Shown: positions 17,601 through 26,755, numbered from the stretch's first letter. The stretch: DNA of 44,704 nt from Parvibaculum sp036499025 (GCA_036499025.1 DASYEM010000073.1:1-44704); one strand, 5' to 3'. Made by a program: numbers and translations. The notes: a model not told the origin generated them from the sequence alone.

Positions 17601-18740
17601 ATGACCGACACACCACCATCCGCGACGGCGATAAAGCCTCGCCCGCCCTTGCGCATCTTCGTGCCGATGATCGCCGTCGGCATCATTCTCGCGCTCTATT
17701 CCGCCTATTGGTATGTGGCCGCCGGAAAACTTCGCAGCGGCGTCGAAAGCTTCGCTGCCCAGCCTCATCCCGGTGACGTCGCGGTCGGCTGGAGCGATCT
17801 GTCGATGTCGGGCTATCCTTATCGCATCGCCGTAACGCTCACCGCGCCCGCCGTCACCGCGCCGGAAGCGCCCGAAGACTGGTCGTGGCAAGCCGAAAGC
17901 CTCGAAGCCGATTTTCTGCCTTACAATCTGCGGCACCTTGTTTTGAAGGTCGATGGCGAACAAGTGCTGCGCTATCGCGACGTCACCGGGCTTCAGCCAC
18001 AGCGTCATGTCGTGCGTGCAAAAGCGGGCGGCACCTGGGCGAGCTATGTCGATGTGGAAGGCGCGCCCTTCGGTCGGCTGGCCATCGACATCGACAATCT
18101 CACCGCGACGAGAGACGACGACGGCACGTCGCGCAAAGACCGAAAATCGGACGAACGCTTCTCCGCTGGGCGCCTACAGCTCCACGCCCGCCCGTCAGAG
18201 GATGCAGCGCCCGGCAAAGCCGCGCCCGTGCTTGCGAGCAACGCCGGTAGCTACGACATCGCTTTGCAAGGCAATGACATGGTACTCGACAGCGCCAATG
18301 CGGTGCCCGTGCTCGGACCTGATGTCAGCTTCATCGCCGTCCAGGCCCGGTTGCGCAATGTGCCCAAGAACAAGAGCGCCAGCCTTGTCGAATTGTCGCG
18401 CGACTGGCTGCAGCAGGGGGGCACACTCGCCGTCTCCGATCTGATGATCAAATGGGGTCCGCTCGACATGTGGGCGCAGGGTGAAATGACGCTCGACGAT
18501 CAGGCGCGGCCCAAGGGCAATTTCGATGCCGAGATCACGAATTATGCAGGCCTGCTCGCCGCGCTCGTCAAAGGTCACGTGGTCAGCGAACGCGACGCGA
18601 AACTTGCTCTCGTCGGCATGGGCCTTATCGCGCAGCTTCAGGGCACACCGGACGGGCGCCTGCGCGTCCCTATCGTGATGAATGAGGGAAAGCTCTACCT
18701 CGGCCCGATCGTCGTCGCAAAACTCGATCCGGTTTACTGA
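17601..18740 (+). CDS. DUF2125 domain membrane-anchored protein
   Basis: A 379-residue DUF2125 protein typical of alphaproteobacteria. A cytoplasmic N-tail, one transmembrane helix (about 18-41) and a long beta-rich exported region with the family motif GWSDLSMSGYPYRI near residue 62. The architecture recalls AsmA/YdgA-type envelope proteins, but no function is established. It diverges from the ChaC-like gene with 37 bases between starts and overlaps the convergent tyrA end by seven bases. Confidence 0.85.
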   Translation: MTDTPPSATAIKPRPPLRIFVPMIAVGIILALYSAYWYVAAGKLRSGVESFAAQPHPGDVAVGWSDLSMSGYPYRIAVTLTAPAVTAPEAPEDWSWQAESLEADFLPYNLRHLVLKVDGEQVLRYRDVTGLQPQRHVVRAKAGGTWASYVDVEGAPFGRLAIDIDNLTATRDDDGTSRKDRKSDERFSAGRLQLHARPSEDAAPGKAAPVLASNAGSYDIALQGNDMVLDSANAVPVLGPDVSFIAVQARLRNVPKNKSASLVELSRDWLQQGGTLAVSDLMIKWGPLDMWAQGEMTLDDQARPKGNFDAEITNYAGLLAALVKGHVVSERDAKLALVGMGLIAQLQGTPDGRLRVPIVMNEGKLYLGPIVVAKLDPVY

Positions 18741-19684
18741 TCCTTCGAATCCGATGTGGCATGCGTCGGGTTACGGCCAAAGTTCGGCGCCGGATTGTCC
18801 TGCCCGGCATCGATGATCGAGCGGCGAATGGCGCGCGTGCGCGTGAACAATTCAAACAACCCATCGCCGTCGCCCCAGCGGATCGAGCGTTGCAGCGCCG
18901 AGAGATCTTCCGAGAAGCGCCCGAGCATTTCCAGAATGGCGTCTTTGTTATTGAGGCAAACGTCGCGCCACATCGTCGGATCGGACGCGGCAAGGCGCGT
19001 GAAATCGCGGAAACCGCCTGCCGAATATTTGATGACTTCGGACCGCGTCACCGTTTCCATATCGTCCGCCGTGCCGACGATATTATAGGCGATGAGATGC
19101 GGCAGATGGCTGGTGATGGCGAGCACGAGATCATGGTGCTTTGGCTCCATGAAATCGACCTTCGAGCCGCAAGCCTCCCAAAAGGCCGCAAGCTTCGCGA
19201 CAGCCTCGCGATCCGCGCCGGGGATCGGCGTCAGAATGCACCAGCGATCGTCGAAGAGCTCGGCAAAACCGGCATCGGGGCCAGACTGCTCGGTACCTGC
19301 AATCGGATGGCCCGGAATGAAATGCACGCCATCGGGAATGAAAGGGCCGACGTCGCGCACCACGGCGTTTTTTACCGAACCGACATCAGTGACCGTCGCG
19401 CCGACTTTCAGCGATTTCTCAATCTCGGCGCCGACCGGGCCGAGCGCGCCGACAGGCACGCAGAGCACGATGAGATCTGCATCTTTCGCCGCCTCTGCGG
19501 CACTTGCAACGACCTCGTCGACAAAGCCGATTTCCTTGGCGCGCAGACGTGTCGCTTCGGAATGCGCATAACCGACGACGTTGTCAGCAAGCTTGCCGCG
19601 TTTGATCGCATGACCGAGTGAACCGCCGATCAGGCCGAGACCGATGATCGCGACGCGTTTGAAGCGGGGATCGACATCGCTCAT
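18734..19684 (-). CDS. tyrA: Prephenate/arogenate dehydrogenase
   Basis: NAD(P)-dependent oxidative decarboxylation of prephenate or arogenate in tyrosine synthesis. The 316-residue product has the Rossmann motif GLGLIGGSL near residue 15, the VTDVGSVK segment near residue 94 and the catalytic-histidine region HFIPGHPIAGTEQSG near residue 117. The ATG at 19684 is chosen because it overlaps the hisC stop (ATGA); the frame extends upstream only through hisC. It is the third gene of the chorismate mutase-hisC-tyrA operon. Confidence 0.93.
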   Translation of the reverse strand: MSDVDPRFKRVAIIGLGLIGGSLGHAIKRGKLADNVVGYAHSEATRLRAKEIGFVDEVVASAAEAAKDADLIVLCVPVGALGPVGAEIEKSLKVGATVTDVGSVKNAVVRDVGPFIPDGVHFIPGHPIAGTEQSGPDAGFAELFDDRWCILTPIPGADREAVAKLAAFWEACGSKVDFMEPKHHDLVLAITSHLPHLIAYNIVGTADDMETVTRSEVIKYSAGGFRDFTRLAASDPTMWRDVCLNNKDAILEMLGRFSEDLSALQRSIRWGDGDGLFELFTRTRAIRRSIIDAGQDNPAPNFGRNPTHATSDSKDQ

Positions 19685-20799
19685 TGTTTTGAGCCCATGA
19701 GTTTCGCTCCCATGAAATCTGCGAGCGTTTCGACGAGCAGACGATTTGCTTCTTCCGTGCCGATGGTGAGCCGCAGATAGGCAGGCAGACCATAAGAGGC
19801 GACCTGACGTAGAATGAGCCCGCGCTTCATCAGAAACTGATCTGCATCTTTCGCGCTGCATCCAGCATCGTCCGGGAAGCGGATCAGCAGAAAATTCGCA
19901 ACGCTCGGCGCAACGGTAAGACCAAGCTTGCCGATTTCCGCAGTCAGCCAGCCGAGCCACTTCTCGTTATGCGCCCGTGCTTTTTCAGCATGCTCGGTAT
20001 CGCGGATCGCCGCGATGCCGGCTTCCATCGCTGCGGTCGAGACGTTGAACGGCCCGCGCATGCGGTTGATGACGTCGACCACATGGGCGGGCGCATACAT
20101 CCAGCCGAGCCGCAACGCCGCAAGCCCGTATATCTTCGAGAAGGTGCGCGTCATCACGACATTCTCGGATGTTGCCACAAGCTCGATGCCGCTTTCATAA
20201 TCATTGCGCTGCACATATTCGGAATAGGCCGCGTCGACGACAAAGAGAATGTCTGGACGCAGTCCCGCATGCAGACGTTTCAACTCATCGACGGGGAGAT
20301 AGCTCCCCGTCGGATTGTTCGGATTGGCGAGAAAGACAATCTTCGTCTTCGGCGTCACGGCGGCGAGGATTGCATCGACATCGGCTTTGAGATTTTTCTC
20401 TTTCACCGCAACGAGCGTTGCACCTGCAGCGCGCGTCACCACCGGATAGATGAGAAATCCATGTTCGGTCGCAACCGCCTCATCGCCATCGCCGAGATAG
20501 GCCTGCGCCAGCAAATGCAGCAGCTCATCGGAACCGGCGCCGCAAACGATCCGGTCGGCATTGAGCCCGTAGCGCTCCCCGATGGCCTCGCGCAAAGCCG
20601 TTGCCGATCCTTCGGGATAACGCTCAAGCTCTGCGACCGCCGAGAGATAGGCTTCCTTCGCACGCGGGGAAGGTCCGAGCGGCGTCTCGTTCGACGATAG
20701 TTTGAAGACCCGCACGGCGCTGTCGGTGCTGGCGCGGCCAGGAATATAGGGTTCGATATCGAGAACGCCGGGCTGCGCAACGGGACGCTTCGCGCTCAT
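19681..20799 (-). CDS. hisC: Histidinol-phosphate / aromatic aminotransferase
   Basis: PLP fold-type I aminotransferase of 372 residues. KLSSNETPLGPSP near residue 33 and NPNNPTGS near residue 163 bind the substrate, RTFSKIYGLAALRLG near residue 222 holds the Schiff-base lysine. Between a chorismate mutase and tyrA it may serve aromatic amino-acid synthesis, histidine synthesis or both; the sequence alone does not decide. Coding ends overlap by four bases with both neighbours, so the three genes are translated as a unit. Confidence 0.92.
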   Translation of the reverse strand: MSAKRPVAQPGVLDIEPYIPGRASTDSAVRVFKLSSNETPLGPSPRAKEAYLSAVAELERYPEGSATALREAIGERYGLNADRIVCGAGSDELLHLLAQAYLGDGDEAVATEHGFLIYPVVTRAAGATLVAVKEKNLKADVDAILAAVTPKTKIVFLANPNNPTGSYLPVDELKRLHAGLRPDILFVVDAAYSEYVQRNDYESGIELVATSENVVMTRTFSKIYGLAALRLGWMYAPAHVVDVINRMRGPFNVSTAAMEAGIAAIRDTEHAEKARAHNEKWLGWLTAEIGKLGLTVAPSVANFLLIRFPDDAGCSAKDADQFLMKRGLILRQVASYGLPAYLRLTIGTEEANRLLVETLADFMGAKLMGSKQ

Positions 20800-21692
20800 T
20801 GCCCGTCTCTCTCGCGCTTGACCGGATTGGCATAGCCGCCAATGACGATCGCAATTTCGGCGGGACCTTCCGACGTCAGTGCCGCAAGACGCGCGTCGTC
20901 TTCTGCCACATGCCCATGAACGGCGAACAGATTGTGGCGCGACGCACCGCCATCCTTGGTCAGCACGACACTGACGCGATTGCCTTCAAAACCCACGGCT
21001 TTCACCCGCGTCGCAATCGATGCTTCGCTGACCTTGTCGGTGGTGGAAACGACGAGGAGGCTCGTGTCGTCGCCGGTCGGCTCAAAGGCGGCCTGCGTCA
21101 CCACAAGCGCAATCGGCGCATCGGTTTCAGATGCGATGTCGAGAAAGGGCAACCGCGCCACGACGCGGGCACCGCCCTTGCCGGCAATCGCCAGCGCCGG
21201 CCACCAGTCGCCCCCGGCATAATTGCCGGGCTCGGGCAGAATGCCCACCACGGAGCGGTCATGCGCCACCCGTTGCAGAACGCCGCGCGCATTGTCGTGA
21301 AGCTCCATCTCGGTCGATGAGCCGTAATAGCTGCGCGCAAGATCCCAGTAAGCGAGTTTCTTCTCGGCACCGAAGACATCGACGCGGAACGGTCCCTGAA
21401 TGCGCGTCATGGTCGAAATGATTTCGCGGAACAGACGGAAGACGACCTTGAGCGGAAAATGCCCTGTCTGGCGAGCGGCGAGGCGGCGCAGCACCTCCGC
21501 CTCGCGGCCTGGACGGAAAGCGATGAAACTTCCCTGTCCTGCCGCGCTGGCGGTCCGCGCCTTGGCTTCGGCCACCTCGACGACGAGCTCGGTCCGCTTC
21601 ATCAGGAGGTCCTGAATCGCGTCATCGATTGTATCGATCTCGTGCCGGACATCTTTGAGGTCCCGCGCGGGTGTTGGCTTCTTGGTCGCCAT
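20796..21692 (-). CDS. Chorismate mutase with degenerate prephenate-dehydratase/ACT-like C-terminus
   Basis: A 298-residue protein. Residues 10-105 form an AroQ-type chorismate mutase: RHEIDTIDDAIQDLL, FRPGREAEVLRRL and FREIISTMTRIQ. The rest resembles a prephenate dehydratase followed by an ACT domain, but where dehydratases have the catalytic TRF motif this protein has IAL (about residue 194), so dehydratase activity is doubtful. The ACT-like part (TSLLVVSTTDK onward) may bind an aromatic amino acid and give feedback control. The mutase assignment is firm; the C-terminal role is inference. Confidence 0.85.
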   Translation of the reverse strand: MATKKPTPARDLKDVRHEIDTIDDAIQDLLMKRTELVVEVAEAKARTASAAGQGSFIAFRPGREAEVLRRLAARQTGHFPLKVVFRLFREIISTMTRIQGPFRVDVFGAEKKLAYWDLARSYYGSSTEMELHDNARGVLQRVAHDRSVVGILPEPGNYAGGDWWPALAIAGKGGARVVARLPFLDIASETDAPIALVVTQAAFEPTGDDTSLLVVSTTDKVSEASIATRVKAVGFEGNRVSVVLTKDGGASRHNLFAVHGHVAEDDARLAALTSEGPAEIAIVIGGYANPVKRERDGQ

Positions 21693-21821
21693 GCGTAGCT
21701 CTCGTCGCCGGAGGGAACAGCCTGCGAAATGCGAGGCGTGAAAGACGCCGGAGGCTCCCCCGAACCCGGCCCACAGGAGCGGTATTCATAAGGGGCTAAC
21801 CTGCTAAAATCAAAGAAAACA

Positions 21822-21851
21822 TTGACATTTAGCGGGGTGCATCCCTAGCTA
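21822..21851 (+). promoter_or_regulatory. Putative sigma-70-type promoter for metX-metW
   Basis: TTGACA (21822-21827) is followed after 18 bases by TAGCTA (21846-21851), in a locally AT-richer stretch upstream of metX. Transcription would start near 21858, giving a leader of roughly 60 bases. The -35 box is perfect and the -10 box only fair. Confidence 0.4.
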
Positions 21852-21921
21852 TGCTCCCCGCTTTCGAAGGGGCCGAAAGGCCGCTTCGAGGCAGGTGCAT
21901 CCCACCCGAGTGAACCGGCCA
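21836..21921 (+). promoter_or_regulatory. Structured metX leader with repeated 10-mer
   Basis: The leader holds a GNRA-capped hairpin: CGAAG-g-GGCC (21865-21874), loop GAAA (21875-21878), GGCC-g-CTTCG (21879-21888). A short GGTG/CACC stem follows at 21894-21906. The 10-mer GGTGCATCCC occurs twice (21836-21845 and 21894-21903), once overlapping the putative promoter and once next to the start of metX. metX is often under SAM-riboswitch control in alphaproteobacteria, but I cannot match this to the SAM-II consensus, so the element is left unclassified. Confidence 0.35.
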
Positions 21922-23121
21922 ATGAGTGAAAAGCGAGAGCTTGAGGCTGAGCCAGGCGCCGATATTGGCGCCGCGCGCGTCAATGCCGTCAGCGCCGTCG
22001 AGGTTTTTGGCCCCGACGCACCGCTGGCGCTCGACAGCGGCGTCAGCCTTTCGCCGTTTACCATCGCTTATGAGACCTACGGCACGCTCAACGCCGACAA
22101 GTCGAACGTCGTCCTGGTCTGCCATGCGCTGACGCTCGACCAATATGTCGCAAGCCGTCACCCGATCACCGGCAAGGATGGCGGCTGGTGGTCGCTGATG
22201 GTCGGTCCGGGCAAGCCCATCGACACCGATCGGTTCTTCGTCATTTGCCAGAACGTCGTCGGCGGCTGCATGGGCACGACGGGGCCCAAGGATATCGACC
22301 CGAAAACCGGCAAGCCCTACGGCCTTTCTTTTCCGGTCATCACCATCGGCGACATGGTGCGCGCGCAGGCGATGTTGCTCGACCGCCTTGGCATCAAGGA
22401 TCTTTTCTGCGTCATCGGCGGCTCGATGGGCGGCATGCAGGTGCTGCAATGGGCCGCCGCCTATCCCGAGCGCGTTTTCTCGGCGATCCCGCTTGCGACC
22501 GCGGCGCGCCACTCCGCGCAGAACATCGCCTTCCACGAAGTCGGCCGCCAGGCGATCATGGCCGATCCCGATTGGAAGGGCGGCGCTTATCTGAGCGACG
22601 GCGCGAACCCTGCCAAGGGGCTCAAAGGGCTCGCGGTCGCACGCATGGCGGCGCACATCACCTATCTCTCCGAGGCAGCTCTCCACCGCAAGTTCGGTCG
22701 CAATCTGCAAAACCGCGAGAAGGTGACTTACGGCTTTGACGCGGATTTCCAGATCGAAAGCTATCTGCGCCATCAGGGCACGACTTTCGTCGATCGCTTC
22801 GACGCCAATTCCTATCTCTACATCACGCGCGCGATGGACTATTTCGATCTCGCCGCCGATTACGGCGGCGTGCTCGCCAACGCCTTCAAGAACACGAAGA
22901 CACGCTTTTGCGTGGTTTCCTTCACCAGCGACTGGTTGTTTCCGACTTCGGATAATCGCCAGACCGTCCATGCGCTGAACGCCGCCGCCGCAAATGTCAG
23001 CTTCGTCGAGATCGACACCGACAAAGGCCACGACGCCTTTCTGCTCGATGAACCGGAAATGTTTGCGACGCTGAAAGGCTTCATCGACGCCGCCGCGACG
23101 CGACGGGGATTGACCCGATGA
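21922..23121 (+). CDS. metX: Homoserine O-acetyltransferase
   Basis: Activates homoserine for methionine synthesis (acetyl or succinyl donor not decided here). The 399-residue alpha/beta hydrolase fold has the nucleophile Ser168 in IGGSMGGMQ, the NVVGGCMGTTGP segment near residue 111, and the Asp and His of the triad in SDWLFPTSDN and DKGHDAFL. ATG 21922 is chosen for its MSEKREL start and a weak GAGTGA eight bases upstream; an in-frame GTG at 21895 lies inside the structured leader. It overlaps metW by four bases. Confidence 0.93.
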   Translation: MSEKRELEAEPGADIGAARVNAVSAVEVFGPDAPLALDSGVSLSPFTIAYETYGTLNADKSNVVLVCHALTLDQYVASRHPITGKDGGWWSLMVGPGKPIDTDRFFVICQNVVGGCMGTTGPKDIDPKTGKPYGLSFPVITIGDMVRAQAMLLDRLGIKDLFCVIGGSMGGMQVLQWAAAYPERVFSAIPLATAARHSAQNIAFHEVGRQAIMADPDWKGGAYLSDGANPAKGLKGLAVARMAAHITYLSEAALHRKFGRNLQNREKVTYGFDADFQIESYLRHQGTTFVDRFDANSYLYITRAMDYFDLAADYGGVLANAFKNTKTRFCVVSFTSDWLFPTSDNRQTVHALNAAAANVSFVEIDTDKGHDAFLLDEPEMFATLKGFIDAAATRRGLTR

Positions 23122-23759
23122 CCGCCCAAAACGGCAATTCCGGCTTCGGCTACGTCCAGAACCGCGTCGATCACGCTCTCATCGCCGAGATGATCGCGCC
23201 CGGCAGCCGCGTACTCGATGTCGGTTGCGGCGATGGACAATTGCTGGCGCTGCTCGCTCGGACAAAGAATGTCGATGGACGCGGTGTCGAACTCAGTCAG
23301 GAAGGCGTGAACGCCTGCGTGACGCGGGGCCTGTCTGTTGTACAGGGCGACGCCGACGCGGATTTGCACGACTATCCCGACAACGCTTTCGACTATGTGA
23401 TCTTGAGCCAGACAATTCAGGCAACACGCAATCCGCGCGAAGTGCTGATGCAGATGAAACGCATCGGACGGCGCGCCATCGTCTCGTTTCCGAATTTCGG
23501 CAATTGGCGCGTGCGGCTTCAGCTTCTCTGGTCGGGCCGCATGCCGGTGACGCGATCGCTCGATCAGGCCTGGTACGACACGCCGAATATCCATCTCTGC
23601 ACGGTGCGCGACTTTGTCGGTCTTTGCGACGATCTCGGCTTTCACATAGACGATGCGGTCAGCGTCGTCGGCAATCGTGGAAAGCGCGTCGGCCGTCCCG
23701 GCACCTTCGACAATCTGACGGCGGAAAGCGCTGTCCTGCTGATGTCGCGGAAAGCCTGA
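23118..23759 (+). CDS. metW: Methionine biosynthesis protein MetW
   Basis: A 213-residue MetW, a methyltransferase-fold protein that partners MetX in methionine synthesis. NRVDHALIAEMI near the N-terminus, the motif I LDVGCGDGQLL near residue 35 and the family signature VILSQTIQATRNP near residue 94 identify it. Its ATG overlaps the metX stop (ATGA), so the pair is translationally coupled. Confidence 0.95.
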   Translation: MTAQNGNSGFGYVQNRVDHALIAEMIAPGSRVLDVGCGDGQLLALLARTKNVDGRGVELSQEGVNACVTRGLSVVQGDADADLHDYPDNAFDYVILSQTIQATRNPREVLMQMKRIGRRAIVSFPNFGNWRVRLQLLWSGRMPVTRSLDQAWYDTPNIHLCTVRDFVGLCDDLGFHIDDAVSVVGNRGKRVGRPGTFDNLTAESAVLLMSRKA

Positions 23760-23762
23760 CTT

Positions 23763-24521
23763 TCAATCTTCGTCGTGCCGCTCCGCGCTGCTCGTGATGC
23801 CGCGACGCATCGGTGCAATCGCGCGCACGCGCTGCGCCGCCGTCACGCGACGCGCGTCGGGGATCGCCGTCGCCGCATAAATCTGCTTCGTCGCTTCAAC
23901 GAGAATGACGCCGGAAAAACGCGGCCATAAAAATCCGCCGATCCGTTCCCACGCATTGGCCGAGCGCATCAACGGACGCCATTCGAAAGGCGGTACGAAA
24001 AGCGCCATCTCCCAACCTGCCGGGCTGAACATGGATTCGCGCAAAGCCTGCGTGATCTGCGCGCGCGAGAACGGCAATCCCTGACCGAAAGGCGTCGCCT
24101 CGCGCCGCGCCCAAAGGCCGCGCCGGTTCGGCACAACGATCAAAACTTTTCCGCCCGGCGCAAGCACGCGCCATATCTGGCGCAAATGTGCGCGCAGGCT
24201 TTCGCTCGCCTCGACGCCATGCACGACGAGAACGCGGTCGATGCATTCATCGTCGAGCGGCAATTCTTTTTCGTCCGCCAGGCCCGTCAGGCAGCGCCCC
24301 TCGGTTGGCCAACGCAATACACCTTGTTGCGCAGGCATTAAACCTATGACGCGCTCGGCTTCGCCGAGAAACTGGCCAAGATAAGGCGTTGCAAAGCCGA
24401 GCCCCAGAACCGATAGCCCCTTCACATTCGGCCACAGGACACGGATATGACGGCCGATCAACGCCCGCGCAACGCGCCCCATCGGCCTGCCGTAAAAGTC
24501 CCTGAGATCGATCACATCCAT
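23763..24521 (-). CDS. Methyltransferase-domain protein near gloB
   Basis: A 252-residue protein with a class I methyltransferase fold, but motif I (GLGFATPYLG) lacks the usual acidic-GxGxG pattern, so SAM binding may be altered. VLVVHGVEASESLRAHLRQIWRVLAPGGKVLIVVPN near residues 100-135 is the best-preserved part. Divergence from gloB is a recurrent alphaproteobacterial arrangement; the function is unknown. The ATG at 24521 is preferred over a TTG at 24527. It ends three bases from the convergent metW stop. Confidence 0.82.
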   Translation of the reverse strand: MDVIDLRDFYGRPMGRVARALIGRHIRVLWPNVKGLSVLGLGFATPYLGQFLGEAERVIGLMPAQQGVLRWPTEGRCLTGLADEKELPLDDECIDRVLVVHGVEASESLRAHLRQIWRVLAPGGKVLIVVPNRRGLWARREATPFGQGLPFSRAQITQALRESMFSPAGWEMALFVPPFEWRPLMRSANAWERIGGFLWPRFSGVILVEATKQIYAATAIPDARRVTAAQRVRAIAPMRRGITSSAERHDED

Positions 24522-24622
24522 GCGCAAAGCCTAGCAGATTTTTCTTAATCGATTCCCCGGACTTCAAACCGGAGGCGAGGCGCATTAGGTTGAGGAAGCA
24601 CGGAAAATGGGAGGCAGGCACC

Positions 24623-25393
24623 ATGAGCAAGCTCGAAATTCATCAATTTGAAGCGCTTAAAGACAATTACGGCTATCTCGTGCATGAGCCGTCTTCCGGC
24701 GCGACGGCGGCGATCGATACGCCGGAAGTCGCTCCGATCCTCAAGGCACTCGACCGGAAGGGCTGGAAGCTCACGCACATCCTGAACACGCATCATCATT
24801 TCGATCATGCGGGCGGCAATGCCGAGCTGAAGGAAAAGACCGGTTGCGTGATCGTCGGACCGAAGGGCGAGAAGGATCTGATCCCCGGCATCGACCGCGC
24901 CGTTGGCGAAGGCGACATCGTGGAACTCGGAACGGCGCGCGCGCGCGTCATCGACGTGCCCGGCCATACGCGCGGCCATATCGCCTATCACTTCGGCAAC
25001 GATCACGTCGTCTTCGTTGGCGACACACTTTTCGCGCTTGGCTGCGGCCGTCTCTTTGAGGGCACCGCGCAGCAGATGTGGACATCGCTCGGCAAGCTGA
25101 TGGCATTGCCGGACGACACCACGGTTTATTGCGCGCATGAATACACGCAGTCCAATGCGCGCTTTGCATTGAGCGTCGAACCGCACAATGCCGCGCTCGT
25201 CAATCGCGCAAAAGACATAGACGCCAAACGCGCGCGCGGCGAATGGACGGTGCCGACAACCATCGGACTTGAGAAAGCGACGAACCCGTTTCTCCGCGCC
25301 GCCAGTCAGGATTTGCGCGCGACGGTCGGCCTGATCGCCGCCGCCGACGTCGATGTCTTTGCGGAGACGCGGGCGCGCAAGGACAAGTTCTGA
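24623..25393 (+). CDS. gloB: Hydroxyacylglutathione hydrolase (glyoxalase II)
   Basis: Hydrolyses S-lactoylglutathione to lactate and glutathione in methylglyoxal detoxification. The 256-residue metallo-beta-lactamase fold has the metal motif THHHFDHAGG at residues 56-65 (HxHxDH), GHTRGHIAYHFG near residue 111, FVGDTLFALGCGR near 131 and the CAHEYT histidine near 171. The C-terminal substrate domain is complete. The ATG at 24623 follows GGGAGG by eight bases; the frame open from 24590 has no such support. Confidence 0.93.
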   Translation: MSKLEIHQFEALKDNYGYLVHEPSSGATAAIDTPEVAPILKALDRKGWKLTHILNTHHHFDHAGGNAELKEKTGCVIVGPKGEKDLIPGIDRAVGEGDIVELGTARARVIDVPGHTRGHIAYHFGNDHVVFVGDTLFALGCGRLFEGTAQQMWTSLGKLMALPDDTTVYCAHEYTQSNARFALSVEPHNAALVNRAKDIDAKRARGEWTVPTTIGLEKATNPFLRAASQDLRATVGLIAAADVDVFAETRARKDKF

Positions 25394-25395
25394 GC

Positions 25396-25818
25396 ATGGA
25401 TGCCGACGATATAATCCGCATGCTGAATCTCGAACCGCACCCCGAGGGCGGCTGGTTTTGCGAAACCTTTCGCGATGGCGCGAGCGCGAATGGCCGCGCG
25501 CATGGCACCGCCATTTATTATTTGCTCAAGGCCGGAGAACGCTCGCACTGGCATCGCGTCGATGCCACCGAAATCTGGCATTGGTACGCAGGCGGAGCTT
25601 TGGCGCTGACGCTTTCCTCTGACGGCGAGCAAAGCGAAACGCATCGGCTCGGGCCCGATCTCACGGATGGAGAGCGACCCCAGCTCGTCGTTCCGGCCGG
25701 CATTTGGCAGGCGGCGGAACCGCTCGGCGCTTTCACTTTGGTCGGATGCACAGTCTCGCCGGGCTTCAATTTTGAAGGCTTCGAGATGGCCCCGCCCGGC
25801 TGGCGACCCGGCGCGTGA
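25396..25818 (+). CDS. Cupin, DUF985 family protein
   Basis: A 140-residue DUF985 cupin. HPEGGWFCETFRD near residue 15, SHWHRVDATEIWHWYAGGAL near residues 50-70 (histidine-rich beta-barrel core) and PAGIWQAAEP near residue 102 are characteristic. Metal binding is likely, but no substrate is known. It starts three bases after gloB, on the same strand, so cotranscription is likely. Confidence 0.88.
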   Translation: MDADDIIRMLNLEPHPEGGWFCETFRDGASANGRAHGTAIYYLLKAGERSHWHRVDATEIWHWYAGGALALTLSSDGEQSETHRLGPDLTDGERPQLVVPAGIWQAAEPLGAFTLVGCTVSPGFNFEGFEMAPPGWRPGA

Positions 25819-25852
25819 GCCGCCGCGAATCCTCTTTTCTCGATTTGGGACA

Positions 25853-26755
25853 GTGATAACCTCAAGACGCCAATTTTGGGTCAGAAAGCGTCTTGCCGTG
25901 AATTTTCTCAAGTTTTTCATAGGCTTATGGGTAGCCACCTTCTTTTTTGCCAATGTTGCCGGCGCTGCCGAAAAGTTGTCGTCAGTCGCCGAAACTTGTC
26001 CGTCAGACGCCGCCGCGCCGTTGCATACGCCAACCGTCGCTCTCGACACGCGCGGCGGCCCGACCTATGGCACCATGCAGTACCGTCATGGCATGGCGCT
26101 CGGCCCAAAAGAAATAGCCCTCACTTTTGACGATGGGCCGAATCCGGAAACGACACCTCGCATTCTGGATATCCTCGATAAGCATTGCATCAAGGCGACC
26201 TTCTTCATGGTCGGCATTTATGCCCAGGCTCGGCCCGACCTCGTGCGCGAGGTCGCGGCGCGCGGTCACGTGATCGGCACCCATACATGGGACCACAGGA
26301 ACCTGCGTCACATGTCGTTGGCAAATGCCAAGCGTGAAATCACGCGCGGTTTCCTCGCCGCCGAAAATGCACTCGCCAGCGCGCCGCCGGAATCGCAAGC
26401 GCGGCTCGCGCCCTTCTTCCGCTTCCCCGGTCTCAACGACAAGAAGGCGCTGATCGCCTGGCTCGGCGCGCACAATATCGCCACCGTCTCCTGCGAGTTC
26501 GGCGCCGACGACTGGTTGCACATCAGTTCGGCGGAAGTCTATCGACGCGGATTGCGCAATATCGATCAGGTCGGGCGCGGCATTCTGATCCTGCACGACA
26601 CCAGGCCGCACACAGCCGACATGCTTTCGAAACTCATCGTGACGCTTGAAAAGCGCGGCTATCGTTTCGTGCAAATCGTGCCGGACCGCAAAGCACGCGA
26701 GCTTGCCGCCGCAGGCGACGATAGCCTGATCGGATTGAGAAAGGCCGTGCGGTGA
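25853..26755 (+). CDS. Exported polysaccharide deacetylase (NodB-like)
   Basis: A 300-residue NodB-homology deacetylase, expected to remove acetyl groups from a cell-wall or exopolysaccharide sugar in the periplasm. A long basic N-region and hydrophobic core ending ANVAGAAE make a signal peptide. Motif 1 is TFDDGPNPETTP (Asp-Asp), motif 2 THTWDHRNL supplies the metal histidines, RFPGLN is motif 3 and LILHDTRPHT is motif 5. A GTG at 25853 or a GTG at 25898 is a possible start; neither has a strong ribosome site. It overlaps the DUF882 gene by one base. Confidence 0.88.
   Translation: MITSRRQFWVRKRLAVNFLKFFIGLWVATFFFANVAGAAEKLSSVAETCPSDAAAPLHTPTVALDTRGGPTYGTMQYRHGMALGPKEIALTFDDGPNPETTPRILDILDKHCIKATFFMVGIYAQARPDLVREVAARGHVIGTHTWDHRNLRHMSLANAKREITRGFLAAENALASAPPESQARLAPFFRFPGLNDKKALIAWLGAHNIATVSCEFGADDWLHISSAEVYRRGLRNIDQVGRGILILHDTRPHTADMLSKLIVTLEKRGYRFVQIVPDRKARELAAAGDDSLIGLRKAVR

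Noticed and set aside
21836..21921. SAM-II riboswitch upstream of metX
   Set aside because: The position fits, but I cannot find the A-rich 3' pseudoknot strand or loop sequences expected of SAM-II, so it is reported only as an unclassified leader.
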